Assembly (NCBI RefSeq): GCF_900167945.1
Contig: NZ_FUZA01000001.1
Coordinates: forward strand, 1 to 64,000
DNA length: 64,000 nucleotides
Direction of reading: 5' to 3'
DNA from: Dyadobacter psychrophilus
GTDB lineage: Bacteria > Bacteroidota > Bacteroidia > Cytophagales > Spirosomataceae
Shown here: in pieces, positions 25,259-34,410 of the stretch
Position numbering within the stretch: the first letter of the stretch is position 1
How the letters are laid out: each line of letters opens with the position of its first letter
Made by a program: the position numbers and the translations under genes
The notes under the pieces: generated by a model
Database searches by the model: none
What the model was told of the DNA's origin: nothing
What the model saw: only the letters and a program-made list of their open reading frames with translations

Positions 25259-27808
25259 TTATTTCTTATTCATAAGCTTAACCAACTCAATTAAGATAAT
25301 ACAAACAACAGTTGTAATGATCACTATTAGCATAATATGCCAGCTTAATGGTGTTGTTTTAAAAACGGTATCCAAAAACGGGACATACACAATCAGCATT
25401 TGAAGCATTATGGTAAGGATTATTGCTCCCCACATGCCCCGGTTAGCAAATATGTCCCTGGAAAATATAGAATGATATGTAGAGCGCACAGAAAGCGCAT
25501 TACCCAGTTGCACAAAACATAGGGTTGTAAATACTGCGGTCTGTTGTGTCATTACATCGTAATTATTGCTAACGCACCACCACTGAATGAAGAGTGCAGC
25601 AAATGTCATAATGATTCCTATGAGTACGATACGAAGGACTAAACCACCTGCAAATAAATTTTCCTTAGGTGGACGGGGCGGATGGTTCATAATATCCTTT
25701 TCCGCTGGTTCTGCCACTAGCGCAATACCGGGCAAGCCATCCGTCACCAGATTTATCCAGAGAATGTGTATGGGGAGCAGTGGAATAGCAAAGCCAATGA
25801 TTGGGGCAAAAAAGATGACCAGGATCTCACCCAGGTTACACGAAAGCACATAAACAATAAACTTTTTGATATTCTCGTAAATACGCCTGCCTTCCCGAAC
25901 GGCTTTCACAATGGTGGCAAAATTATCATCCAATAGGATCATATCAGATGCTTCCTTCGATACATCAGTGCCAGTAATGCCCATTGCAATCCCGATATCT
26001 GACTGTTTTAAGGATGGTGCATCATTTACGCCATCGCCAGTCATGGCAACAAACTCACCGTTGTTCTGTAAGGCTTTTACAATATTCAATTTCTGCTCTG
26101 GCGATACACGTGCATATACAGCAACATGTTTCGTCACACTCTTAAATTCTTCTTCTGTCAGCTTCTCTAAATCAGAGCCTGCCCTGACTTCCTGGGATCC
26201 TTCTTTAATCATCCCCAGGCGTTGGGCAATGGCTGTGGCAGTAAGTGGCTGGTCACCGGTTATCATTACCGTTTTTATACCCGCGGTTTTACATTCTTTA
26301 ATGGCATCTATGACTTCTTCGCGAGGCGGATCAATCATGGCTGCCATCCCTAAAAATTCAAGTTCATTCTCTTCATCTGAGGTTATCCTGCCAGGATCTT
26401 CTTCAAAAATTTTGTAAGCAAAAAATAGAACCCGAAGGCCATCTGCCGCCCACTTACGGTTCTGTGCGAGCCACCCGTCAGTCTCATTTTTATATTTTTC
26501 AGATACCGATTCCAGCATCTTTATTGGGGCACCTTTTACAAACAAAATCCATTTGTCCCCATATGTATGTAAGGTGCCCATCCGCATGCGCTCTGAATCG
26601 AATGGCAGCTTCTCCAACAGCGGGAATTTTTGATCTGCTTCTTCTTTTGTTTTGCCCTTATCTATGGCATACTTTACCAATGCTGTTTCTGTGGAATCGC
26701 CCAACAGTTCTTTGTCTGCGGAAAATCGCACATCATTATTGAGCATCATGGCATAGCCCAAAAGTTCTTCCTTTCCCTCCATGGCAAGGATACTTTCTAC
26801 CGTCATGATGTTTTGGGTAAGCGTCCCGGTTTTATCGCTGCATATATAGGTGACTGACCCTAACGTTTCAACCGCCGGCAATTTTCTCATCAATGCATTT
26901 TGGCTCACCATTCGGCGGGCCCCCAGGGCAAGAGCAATTGTTATAACGGCAGGCAATGCCTCTGGCAACGCAGCAACAGCCAGCGACAATGCGGTAAGAA
27001 ACATGGCAAATGGTGGCTCGCCACGGAGCAAGCCAAGACCAAAAACGGTTAGGCAAATCACTAGAACTATAACCGCCAGTTGCTTACTAAAAACAGCTAG
27101 CCTTTTCTGGAGGGGCGTTTTTTGAGAACTTGCCTCCATCATACCTGCAATTTTACCGATTTCGGTATTCATACCAATGGCAGTGACCACCGCTTGGGCC
27201 GAACCATTACTCACAACCGTTCCTTTGAAAACCATATTGAGCTGGTCACCAGGTACTATGTTCCCTTCTTTTATTGGCTCGGTTATTTTTTCTATCGAAT
27301 GGCTTTCGCCGGTAAGCGATGCTTCGTCTGTTTTAAGAGAACTCACCTGAATCAGCCTTGCATCGGCAGGAACAATATCACCGGCTTCCAGTAGAATTAA
27401 ATCACCTGGGACCAATTGACTTGCTTCAATTTTTAAAGGGTTATTGTCGCGGATCACGATCGCAAACTGTGCCGACATTTTCTGTAACATCTTTACTGAT
27501 TGCTCTGCATTATATTCCTGCGAGTAACCCATCCAGGCATTACCGAGAATGATGGCCAGAATAACGTATGCATCTGTATGCTCGCCAACTATAAATGAAA
27601 TGGCGGCAGCGACAATCAGTATCAAAATCATAACATCTTTAAACTGACCAATAAGGATAGACAGTTTACTTTTTCGTTTGGCCTCCTGCAATACATTCTC
27701 CCCAAATTCATTTCGAAGGTTTACAACTGTATCACTTTTTAAACCAGAAGCGGAAGTCTTTAAAGAACTTATGACGTCTGCTGCACTAAGCTGGAAAAAA
27801 GTCTGCAT
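25259..27808 (-). CDS. Calcium-type P-type ATPase (type II)
   Basis: An 849-residue inner-membrane cation pump. It shows TGESHS (actuator), PEALP in TM4, the phosphorylation motif CSDKTGTLTQN, MTGDGVNDAPS and, in TM6, NLVTDGLPG, the SERCA-like Ca2+ ligand set. An N-terminal cation-ATPase domain (LSAADVISSL) and a C-terminal four-helix bundle complete the fold. I choose the ATG that begins MQTFFQLSA, since the 15-residue longer form has no family counterpart. It probably exports Ca2+, or Mn2+ as an alternative. It is monocistronic. Confidence 0.92.
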   Translation of the reverse strand: MQTFFQLSAADVISSLKTSASGLKSDTVVNLRNEFGENVLQEAKRKSKLSILIGQFKDVMILILIVAAAISFIVGEHTDAYVILAIILGNAWMGYSQEYNAEQSVKMLQKMSAQFAIVIRDNNPLKIEASQLVPGDLILLEAGDIVPADARLIQVSSLKTDEASLTGESHSIEKITEPIKEGNIVPGDQLNMVFKGTVVSNGSAQAVVTAIGMNTEIGKIAGMMEASSQKTPLQKRLAVFSKQLAVIVLVICLTVFGLGLLRGEPPFAMFLTALSLAVAALPEALPAVITIALALGARRMVSQNALMRKLPAVETLGSVTYICSDKTGTLTQNIMTVESILAMEGKEELLGYAMMLNNDVRFSADKELLGDSTETALVKYAIDKGKTKEEADQKFPLLEKLPFDSERMRMGTLHTYGDKWILFVKGAPIKMLESVSEKYKNETDGWLAQNRKWAADGLRVLFFAYKIFEEDPGRITSDEENELEFLGMAAMIDPPREEVIDAIKECKTAGIKTVMITGDQPLTATAIAQRLGMIKEGSQEVRAGSDLEKLTEEEFKSVTKHVAVYARVSPEQKLNIVKALQNNGEFVAMTGDGVNDAPSLKQSDIGIAMGITGTDVSKEASDMILLDDNFATIVKAVREGRRIYENIKKFIVYVLSCNLGEILVIFFAPIIGFAIPLLPIHILWINLVTDGLPGIALVAEPAEKDIMNHPPRPPKENLFAGGLVLRIVLIGIIMTFAALFIQWWCVSNNYDVMTQQTAVFTTLCFVQLGNALSVRSTYHSIFSRDIFANRGMWGAIILTIMLQMLIVYVPFLDTVFKTTPLSWHIMLIVIITTVVCIILIELVKLMNKK

Positions 27809-28300
27809 GATGGTAAACAATTTAATATGCGTTAGCACTGATCCATTATACACCCAAAGAAAAATTAACCGCAGTCCACGAACTTTTAGTACTATGTACT
27901 TTCGCGTTGGACGGCTACTGATGCCTCTCCTCTATTTGCGGTATTTGTTATCATTTTACAGGTTATGTTAGCTATAAAAGGACCCAGAATTATAGAAGGT
28001 TGGAAAAAGACTACTAATACTATTTTTTCCCTACGCCCACGACTATTCCCCAATGATACCCTTGTGCAGTTCATTCTAAAATATAATCTGACTTAAAGCA
28101 AAAAATACGAAAATTTCTATAAATTGATGAAAATATCTGCTAATTCCTATGAATGATTATATAGCTATTCAATCACTCGGTGCGCAACAGGATATAACTC
28201 TCCGGCTGCTCGCTGCGATTCAATAAACTGCGCGTTTCACTGCCTGCTTCATCGTCTGCGTTTTACTTAAACCATACATCATACTTTAGCAAATGAAATA
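27809..28300. other. Intergenic region with a possible ORF remnant
   Basis: The plus strand at about 27895-28096 reads open for about 65 codons (ATDASPLFAVFVIIL, a TM-like helix, then GPRIIEGWKK and a basic tail) and ends in TAA, but it lacks a credible start. It may be the C-terminus of a decayed membrane protein; I cannot name the family. Bases 28100-28300 hold nothing recognised. Confidence 0.3.
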
Positions 28301-28861
28301 ATGAAAAATTTTAACATTGCAGTTATTGTGGGAAGCCTTCGCAAAGAATCCTACAATTTAAAAACTGCGAACGCCCTAATTTCCCTTGCGCCGGAATCTC
28401 TCAGTCTTGAAATATTAAATATTTCAAATCTTCCAATGTTTAATGAGGACCTGGAAGCAACACCGCCAAACGAATGGGAAGAATTTCGGCGGCAAATCAG
28501 GTCTGCCGATGGCCTTTTATTTCTTACGCCAGAATATAATCGTTCGGTACCTGCTGTTTTAAAAAATGCTATTGATGTAGGCTCGCGTCCATATGGGCAA
28601 AATTCCTGGAATGGAAAACCGGGAGCGGTAGTAAGCGTTTCTATTGGAAATATTAGTGGTTTCGGCGCTAACCATCATTTACGCCAGTCACTTGTTTTTG
28701 TTAATGTACCCACCATGGCACAGCCCGAAGCATATATAGCTGAAGCGACAGGGTTATTTGATGAAAGCGGAAGTCTAATCAATGATTCTACAAAGGGCTT
28801 TCTGACTGATTTTATGGTAGCCTTTGAGCAATGGGTGATTACACATGCCACGAAGTATTAG
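28301..28861 (+). CDS. NADPH-dependent FMN reductase family protein
   Basis: A 186-residue flavodoxin-fold reductase. It has the IVGSLRKESYN phosphate loop, LTPEYNRSVPAVLKNAID and the FMN-contacting GKPGAVVSVS stretch. It reduces FMN or quinones/azo compounds with NAD(P)H; the substrate is not known. The DoxX gene follows after 33 bp on the same strand. Confidence 0.9.
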   Translation: MKNFNIAVIVGSLRKESYNLKTANALISLAPESLSLEILNISNLPMFNEDLEATPPNEWEEFRRQIRSADGLLFLTPEYNRSVPAVLKNAIDVGSRPYGQNSWNGKPGAVVSVSIGNISGFGANHHLRQSLVFVNVPTMAQPEAYIAEATGLFDESGSLINDSTKGFLTDFMVAFEQWVITHATKY

Positions 28862-28894
28862 AAAGAAATTGTAGTTAAACAGACATACTCATCT

Positions 28895-29302
28895 ATGGAT
28901 AGAGCCCTTAATCAATATATACCTCCCTTTTTCGCTATACTCCGGATCGTGGCAGGTTTGCTATTTGCCATGCATGGCAGCCAGAAACTTTTTGGTATAC
29001 CGGGTGGTAGTGATCCGGTTCCGTTAATATCGTTAATGGGGTTTGCAGGTTTTATCGAATTTGCAGGCGGGCTTTTCATAGTTGTTGGCTTTTTTACACG
29101 CCTTGCTGCTTTTTTAGCCTCCGGACAGATGGCTGTCGCCTATTTTATGGCTCATTTTCCAAATGGGCCGGTACCACTCTTAAATAAAGGCGAGTTATGC
29201 ATTTTGTATTGCTTTCTCTTTTTATATATAGTCGTGCATGGTGCTGGCATTTGGAGTCTGGATGCACGTCGCCAGAAACTAAATCTAAATTCGAAACGCT
29301 AA
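28895..29302 (+). CDS. DoxX-family membrane protein
   Basis: A 135-residue protein with four predicted TM helices and the DoxX signature (FAMHGSQKLFG, then GFIEFAGGLFIVVGFFTRLAA). Its role is unclear; DoxX homologues accompany thiol or quinone oxidoreductases. It sits 33 bp after the FMN reductase, so the two may act together in quinone or redox stress. Confidence 0.88.
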   Translation: MDRALNQYIPPFFAILRIVAGLLFAMHGSQKLFGIPGGSDPVPLISLMGFAGFIEFAGGLFIVVGFFTRLAAFLASGQMAVAYFMAHFPNGPVPLLNKGELCILYCFLFLYIVVHGAGIWSLDARRQKLNLNSKR

Positions 29303-29351
29303 ATTTTAACTATGAACCAACATAAAATTTCTTAATCCAGTTAAATCAAGC

Positions 29352-29981
29352 TTGATCTCACTGAATTTATGGATAGCAAAATTCAAAACCGTGATTGCAA
29401 ACAAACACTTCTTGTATCCTTTCTTTTTTCTGCTCGTAGCACTTCACTGCACGCCCTGTCTGGGTCAGAAAAAATATGAACGGGAATACACTGTCAAAGC
29501 TGATTCCGTTCCGGACAGCGCCGCTTTATTTGTGTCCCGTCTTTTTAACAACTCCAAGGCTCATTGGTATATGGAGGAAAGCGATACCACTAAGTCTATC
29601 GAAGCGAAACTGAAGCATTCGGGAAAACATTACAGCATCGAGTTTGATGAATCCGGACAAATACAAGATATCGAAATCCTCATTAACATTCGTGATTTGG
29701 AAAAAAATACCCGTTCAAAAATAAAAGATAACCTCAATGCTACATTTAAGCGTCAAAAAATCATTAAAACACAACTGCAATGGGTTGGTAGCGAGAATAG
29801 CCTGGAACGCGCTGTTCTCGCTAACATGCCGCTTGAAGGGATTATAGTTAAATATGAGATAGTCGTCAGAGGGCAGACAGAAAACGTGGAAGCGTATTTT
29901 GAAGTGCTATTTGATAGTACCGGAAGGATTGAAAGCACTATGGAAATAGCATTAGCAAATGACGATAATCTTATTTACTGA
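29352..29981 (+). CDS. Exported protein of unknown function, PepSY-like
   Basis: About 209 residues with a hydrophobic export segment (FLYPFFFLLVALHC, TPCLGQ). The mature part has two alternating helix-strand repeats (SIEFDESGQIQDIEI and YFEVLFDSTGRIEST), which resemble the PepSY/BLIP-like fold of periplasmic inhibitors. The track start is TTG; a GTG at 29391 gives a more normal signal peptide. The last base overlaps the next gene start (TGATG), so the two are co-translated. Confidence 0.55.
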   Translation: MISLNLWIAKFKTVIANKHFLYPFFFLLVALHCTPCLGQKKYEREYTVKADSVPDSAALFVSRLFNNSKAHWYMEESDTTKSIEAKLKHSGKHYSIEFDESGQIQDIEILINIRDLEKNTRSKIKDNLNATFKRQKIIKTQLQWVGSENSLERAVLANMPLEGIIVKYEIVVRGQTENVEAYFEVLFDSTGRIESTMEIALANDDNLIY

Positions 29982-30649
29982 TGTGCAGACTTATCTTCTT
30001 TTGTTTATTATCCTGTACAGCACTATGCCAAACATATCGGGCGGGAACAACTAATCAAATTAACCTAAACTTTAAGGTTGGCAAAAGTTTAAAGTTTAAT
30101 ACAAAATTGGAGTCTCGTCAAATCCTATCGCAGAAAGAAATTGATAAGTTTCCTAGCCATAGATTTCAATATGAGCGAACCGATTTGACCTTGCTGCTTA
30201 CTACCAAACTGTCTGTTAATAATACCATTGGGGGTGGTTATATGATAAGGTTAGAAGATAATACGTATTATCACCGGATCATTCAGCAATTTAATAATGT
30301 GAGGAAGTTTGAATGGTTCAGTGTAGCACACCGGGTCTTGGCCGACGAAACTTTTACCAACCATGGACTTAATAACTTCCGGATAAGCTATAGGATCGGG
30401 ATACAGAAACCGCTTAACGGTCAATACATCGATCCGAAGGAATTTTATGCAAAGGTAAACAATGACTTTCTTGGTACCTGGTCACGTGGTGAATCCGACT
30501 TTGAGATCGGCATTTTACCTGCCCTCGGATATACCGCTACTGCTAATAATAAAATAGAGCTGGGGGTAGATTATCGGGTAAATGAGCTTAAAAAAAATGG
30601 CATAGCCCAGCAATTCTGGGTAACGCTTGGATGGTTCATTAGTATATGA
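29981..30649 (+). CDS. Putative outer-membrane protein, DUF2490-like
   Basis: A 222-residue protein with a short signal peptide (LIFFCLLSCTALCQ) and about ten beta strands, ending QQFWVTLGWFISI. The pattern (FKTKLESRQ-like first strand, WFSVAHRVLADE, RISYRIGIQKPL) resembles DUF2490 barrels of Bacteroidota. It shares one base with the upstream gene. An outer-membrane partner of that exported protein is a reasonable inference. Confidence 0.6.
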   Translation: MCRLIFFCLLSCTALCQTYRAGTTNQINLNFKVGKSLKFNTKLESRQILSQKEIDKFPSHRFQYERTDLTLLLTTKLSVNNTIGGGYMIRLEDNTYYHRIIQQFNNVRKFEWFSVAHRVLADETFTNHGLNNFRISYRIGIQKPLNGQYIDPKEFYAKVNNDFLGTWSRGESDFEIGILPALGYTATANNKIELGVDYRVNELKKNGIAQQFWVTLGWFISI

Positions 30650-30711
30650 GCTCATTTACCTGCGATAGGGTTCAATCATTTGCCACAATAAATATAATGC
30701 TATTCGAATCC

Positions 30712-32310
30712 TTATTTCGGTCCCGTCAAACCAGCATCTGGAATCGCAAAAAAGCTAATGCTGGTTGCCGGAAGCGTCAGCTCACCACTCTTTATCGGCT
30801 TGCCTTTTAAAACTGGCAACTCACTATTGTCTTCGAGTTTCAGCTCTGTCCCGTTAAGCTGTACGGTTTGTCCTTCCAATTGAGAGGAAGTCAGCAAATA
30901 GTGCTCGGAGTCTATATCGATATGGATTGGAGCTTCTTTCTTATTTGTATTGATCACCAGCAGCGTTACACCTCCCTTGCGCCCTTTCATGTTGTGAGCA
31001 AATACATAAACGCCCTCTGTCCCCTGCCCTGCTTCGTAAACCTGGGTGCCCATAAGTTTGACCCACAGATACGCTGCCCAGTAATTTGGTTTAGGCAAAT
31101 GTGTATCCTGGTCGATCAGACTGTACTCGCTGGCAACAAGGGTATTATGCATGATAACCTTTACCCCTTTCTTGGCCAAGGATCCCATTTGGTACAGGTA
31201 GCGGAAAGTGTCAAGGAAAGTCGCTGAGAATGGGTCGCCTCCACCCGCAGCCTGCGCCGTTTCTGTGATCCACAAAGGAATGCCAGGGTTATACTTATCC
31301 CTTAAACCCGCATAATAATGTGCGACCGTATCTGTTTTCAGCAACCAACCTGCGTCCAGCGCATTTTCAGCTTTTACCGAAAAAGGCCCACTGCGAATCA
31401 TGCGCATGGAAGCCGCTCCGTAATAATGATAGGAGAAAACATCGAATTTAGGATTGGGTTTAGCAGCTAACATATCCTCGGTTGGCAAAATACTCATTCC
31501 CATCCCCTGAAGAGAAACGTTGGGCGACCCTTCGCCTACCGAACCGGGCCCTAGCACCAGCATATCGGGAACTGCCTTTTCGGCCCAGGCATTAAATGCA
31601 GCCATGTCCTTGGCGAAGTTTTCCGCATTATACGACTTACTGATTTCACCGCCAGCCGTCGGCATTGTTGGTTCATTAAACAGCTCGGCCGCTGCAATCT
31701 GGCCGCCAACACTCTTGGCAAAGTCTGCCAGTTTTTGTGCTTGCACCGGGGTCCATACCCCTTGCGCATCCCGTACGCCATTGGATACTGCAAACGATGT
31801 AACCAGTTTAGAATCGGTTGCCTTTATGAAATCCAGTAACCCTCCAAATTCCTTCTTGGACAGCACATTGACAAACCCGGTAGGTGCTTTCGCCATTTTA
31901 GGTTTGTCGTCGTCCTGAAAATAAATACCATTTGTCCATGTGCCGCTCATCCTCACATAAGCAGGGGCTAACCCTTTAGCCAGGATTAGCAACCTTTTGT
32001 CTGTGAGATCAATGGGTTTCAATTGTCGGTACAGCTGATCATTGGTTTGTGAGACGTCGTAAGTTGAATTTGCAGCCAGGTCAGGCAAGCTGTCCATCAA
32101 GTGATAAGGTTTCCAGAACTGCCCGCCTGCGACCTCCACTGTTTCCACATTATAAGACTGATAACGTTCATCTACCGCTGCTATCTGTCTCATCGTCTTA
32201 GGTGAAAGGCTGATGAGCTTGCTATTCTTTCCTTGATCCGACTGTTCAGAAGTGTTGCAGGCAGAGACAACTAATGCCGTCATGACTACTAGGTTGAGCG
32301 ACTTGTTCAT
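30712..32310 (-). CDS. Lipoprotein glycoside hydrolase, GH79-like
   Basis: A 532-residue lipoprotein (MNKSLNLVVMTALVVSAC) with a (beta/alpha)8 hydrolase fold. The acid/base Glu is likely in AELFNEPTMP and the nucleophile Glu in WITETAQAAGG, the layout of GH79 endo-beta-glucuronidase/heparanase-like enzymes. A C-terminal beta-sandwich (GGVTLLVINTNKKEAP) completes the family form. It probably cleaves uronic-acid polysaccharides at the cell surface. I take the ATG that gives a proper lipobox; the longer frame adds 17 residues. The next gene upstream (DUF417) starts 62 bp away. Confidence 0.72.
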   Translation of the reverse strand: MNKSLNLVVMTALVVSACNTSEQSDQGKNSKLISLSPKTMRQIAAVDERYQSYNVETVEVAGGQFWKPYHLMDSLPDLAANSTYDVSQTNDQLYRQLKPIDLTDKRLLILAKGLAPAYVRMSGTWTNGIYFQDDDKPKMAKAPTGFVNVLSKKEFGGLLDFIKATDSKLVTSFAVSNGVRDAQGVWTPVQAQKLADFAKSVGGQIAAAELFNEPTMPTAGGEISKSYNAENFAKDMAAFNAWAEKAVPDMLVLGPGSVGEGSPNVSLQGMGMSILPTEDMLAAKPNPKFDVFSYHYYGAASMRMIRSGPFSVKAENALDAGWLLKTDTVAHYYAGLRDKYNPGIPLWITETAQAAGGGDPFSATFLDTFRYLYQMGSLAKKGVKVIMHNTLVASEYSLIDQDTHLPKPNYWAAYLWVKLMGTQVYEAGQGTEGVYVFAHNMKGRKGGVTLLVINTNKKEAPIHIDIDSEHYLLTSSQLEGQTVQLNGTELKLEDNSELPVLKGKPIKSGELTLPATSISFFAIPDAGLTGPK

Positions 32311-32371
32311 TACATTATTTAGTTTAGTTGCTTTGTATTGAAGAACAACATTACATGACAAAACTGCCTTA

Positions 32372-32947
32372 CTACCCGCTCGTTTGCTGTGCGGTCAAAT
32401 ACTTTCTGGCGGCCTGGGCCATCGTAGCAATCCCTGCACCAAGCATGATGATATCTTTGATCACAAGTCGCCCTGCGGCACTTAGATAAGGGAACCCATA
32501 CTCGGCGTCACCAAGTGATGGCACCCAGGTTTCAGGTGTGGTAATCAGAAATGACAATGTGACAATTGACATAATAATGACAAGAAAACTTCCAAATGCC
32601 GAGACTGCGGGAAATACCGGATACAGCGCTACCAAAAAGCCAATCAGAATGATTACTGTGCCCAACCCATAAGAAAAAATATAAGTATGGTTGGCTTGAT
32701 GCCATGCGACATTATCGGGCTTTAATTCACCTTCCTTATTCATATGCTGCTTATATTCTGGCGCATCGTATTTATAAAAGAAGTTCATAAATGGACTATT
32801 GGCTACAAACGGCACGATGCCAGCTGCTTCATATTGAAAAGCTTTCAAACCGCCAATCCATAACATTACAATCACAATACCCCATCGGGCAGCATTAATC
32901 CCGGTGGCTTGTAACCCGGCCGCATAGGAAAATAGTTTATTTATCAT
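32372..32947 (-). CDS. DUF417 (YkgB/RclC-like) membrane protein
   Basis: A 191-residue protein with four or five TM helices. The motifs ARWGIVIVMLWIGGLKAF and GIVPFVANSPFM are the DUF417 signature. RclC, the E. coli member, belongs to the reactive-chlorine response (family knowledge). Here it lies between the efflux operon and the glycosidase on the minus strand, 41 bp after the TolC-like gene, and may be part of the same transcript. Confidence 0.85.
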   Translation of the reverse strand: MINKLFSYAAGLQATGINAARWGIVIVMLWIGGLKAFQYEAAGIVPFVANSPFMNFFYKYDAPEYKQHMNKEGELKPDNVAWHQANHTYIFSYGLGTVIILIGFLVALYPVFPAVSAFGSFLVIIMSIVTLSFLITTPETWVPSLGDAEYGFPYLSAAGRLVIKDIIMLGAGIATMAQAARKYLTAQQTSG

Positions 32948-32988
32948 TGTTTCAATTTTAAGATTATAGAGCTATTTACCAAACAATA

Positions 32989-34410
32989 TCAGGGACTAGC
33001 CCAACCTCCTCCCAAAGACCTGTATAAGTTAACTACTGATTGCAACCGTTGCAATTGGTCATTAATGCTTCCAAGCTCCGCTTGCAACAAACTTTGTCGG
33101 GCCGTAATGACCTCGTTGTAATTGGCAAAACCGTTTTGGAGCAGCTCGCCTGAATAGCTTACCGATTTCTGCAATGCTTCCAACTGATAGCTGCGGATCG
33201 CTATTTTATCAAGGGCAGTGTTGTGTAGCGACATCGCATCCGACACTTGCTGTCCGGCTGTAAGCAGCACATTCTCAAAATTGAGCAGCGCCTCCTTCTG
33301 CTGGGCCTTGGCAACTTCCAGGCGGGTAATGTTGGCTCTTCTGTTGAATATCGGCTGGGTTAGTCCCGCGCCGATGCTTGCCGCAAGTGAGATTGGTTTA
33401 AGAAAGTTTTCCAGTTGCAGAGCCGAATAACCTGCCGAGCCAGATATCGTCAAAGCTGGATAGAAAAAAGTCCGAGCCACATTAGTCAATTCAAAATAAT
33501 ATCTCAGATTAAGTTCTGCCTGTTGCACATCCGGCCGATTTGCCAGTAGCAGCGCGGGAACACCCGTTTGCAATACATCAAGGGTATCCTGATCCCGAAG
33601 CGTGCCGCGTCTGACGAACGTGGCTGGAACGGCAAGCAGAATGCTTAGCGCGTTTTCTGTTTCCCTTGTACTCTGGATCAGGTCAGGAATTGTTACTTCT
33701 GCTACATAACGCTGCGCTTCACTTTGCACCACAGCCGCCTCGGTAACTACGGCTGCTATTTTCAGTTCACGCATGGTCTGCACCGTCGTATCCCAATTGG
33801 ACACAGTCTGCCTTGTAATGGCTAGCTGCTGATCCAAGGCCAGCAGTGCATAATAATAATTGGCAATATCGGCCACCAGGTTTGTTTGTACAGCTTTCGC
33901 ACCTGCTTCCGATTGCAATAAAAGTGCTAGGTTTGCGCGTTTTGTGCTTCGTAGTTTCCCCCAAATGTCCGCCTCCCAGCCGGAAGATAATCCCAGCTGA
34001 TACTGGGTTGCACTGTTTCTAATACCAAAGCCCTGAGCTTCCGAAAGCTTTGAACGCGTCACGCCAAGATCTCCGATAACGGTTGGAAATAATGCTGCTC
34101 TACTCTGTTCATAATAGGCCCTGGACTGCTCAATACGTGTATAAGCGATTTGCAGGTTCAGGTTGTTTTTAATTCCCTGACTTATTAGGCTTTGCAAAGT
34201 CGTATCGGTAAAGAGCCGGTTCCAGGGAAGCTGGCCGAGCCCGCTTGTGTCGGCCGTGACCACATCTCGGTAAAGGTTACCGGGTGCTGTTAGCGGTTTC
34301 TGGTAGGGTCTGACAATGTTACAACAGCAAAGCAGCAAACCCATCATGCAAAACAGAACTAGTCGCTTTAAATGTCTTTTATACATAATATTGCTATTAA
34401 AACGCGTCAA
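32989..34410 (-). CDS. RND efflux outer-membrane factor (OprM/TolC-like lipoprotein)
   Basis: A 473-residue outer-membrane channel. A lipoprotein signal (LVLFCMMGLLLCCCN) precedes two OEP repeats, each with long coiled-coil helices (residues 90-250 and 290-460). It starts with ATGA overlapping the inner-membrane gene stop (34407-34410), which supports that start; a second ATG eight codons in (MYKRHL) would give a shorter signal. It completes a tripartite efflux pump with the two genes upstream. Confidence 0.9.
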   Translation of the reverse strand: MTRFNSNIMYKRHLKRLVLFCMMGLLLCCCNIVRPYQKPLTAPGNLYRDVVTADTSGLGQLPWNRLFTDTTLQSLISQGIKNNLNLQIAYTRIEQSRAYYEQSRAALFPTVIGDLGVTRSKLSEAQGFGIRNSATQYQLGLSSGWEADIWGKLRSTKRANLALLLQSEAGAKAVQTNLVADIANYYYALLALDQQLAITRQTVSNWDTTVQTMRELKIAAVVTEAAVVQSEAQRYVAEVTIPDLIQSTRETENALSILLAVPATFVRRGTLRDQDTLDVLQTGVPALLLANRPDVQQAELNLRYYFELTNVARTFFYPALTISGSAGYSALQLENFLKPISLAASIGAGLTQPIFNRRANITRLEVAKAQQKEALLNFENVLLTAGQQVSDAMSLHNTALDKIAIRSYQLEALQKSVSYSGELLQNGFANYNEVITARQSLLQAELGSINDQLQRLQSVVNLYRSLGGGWASP

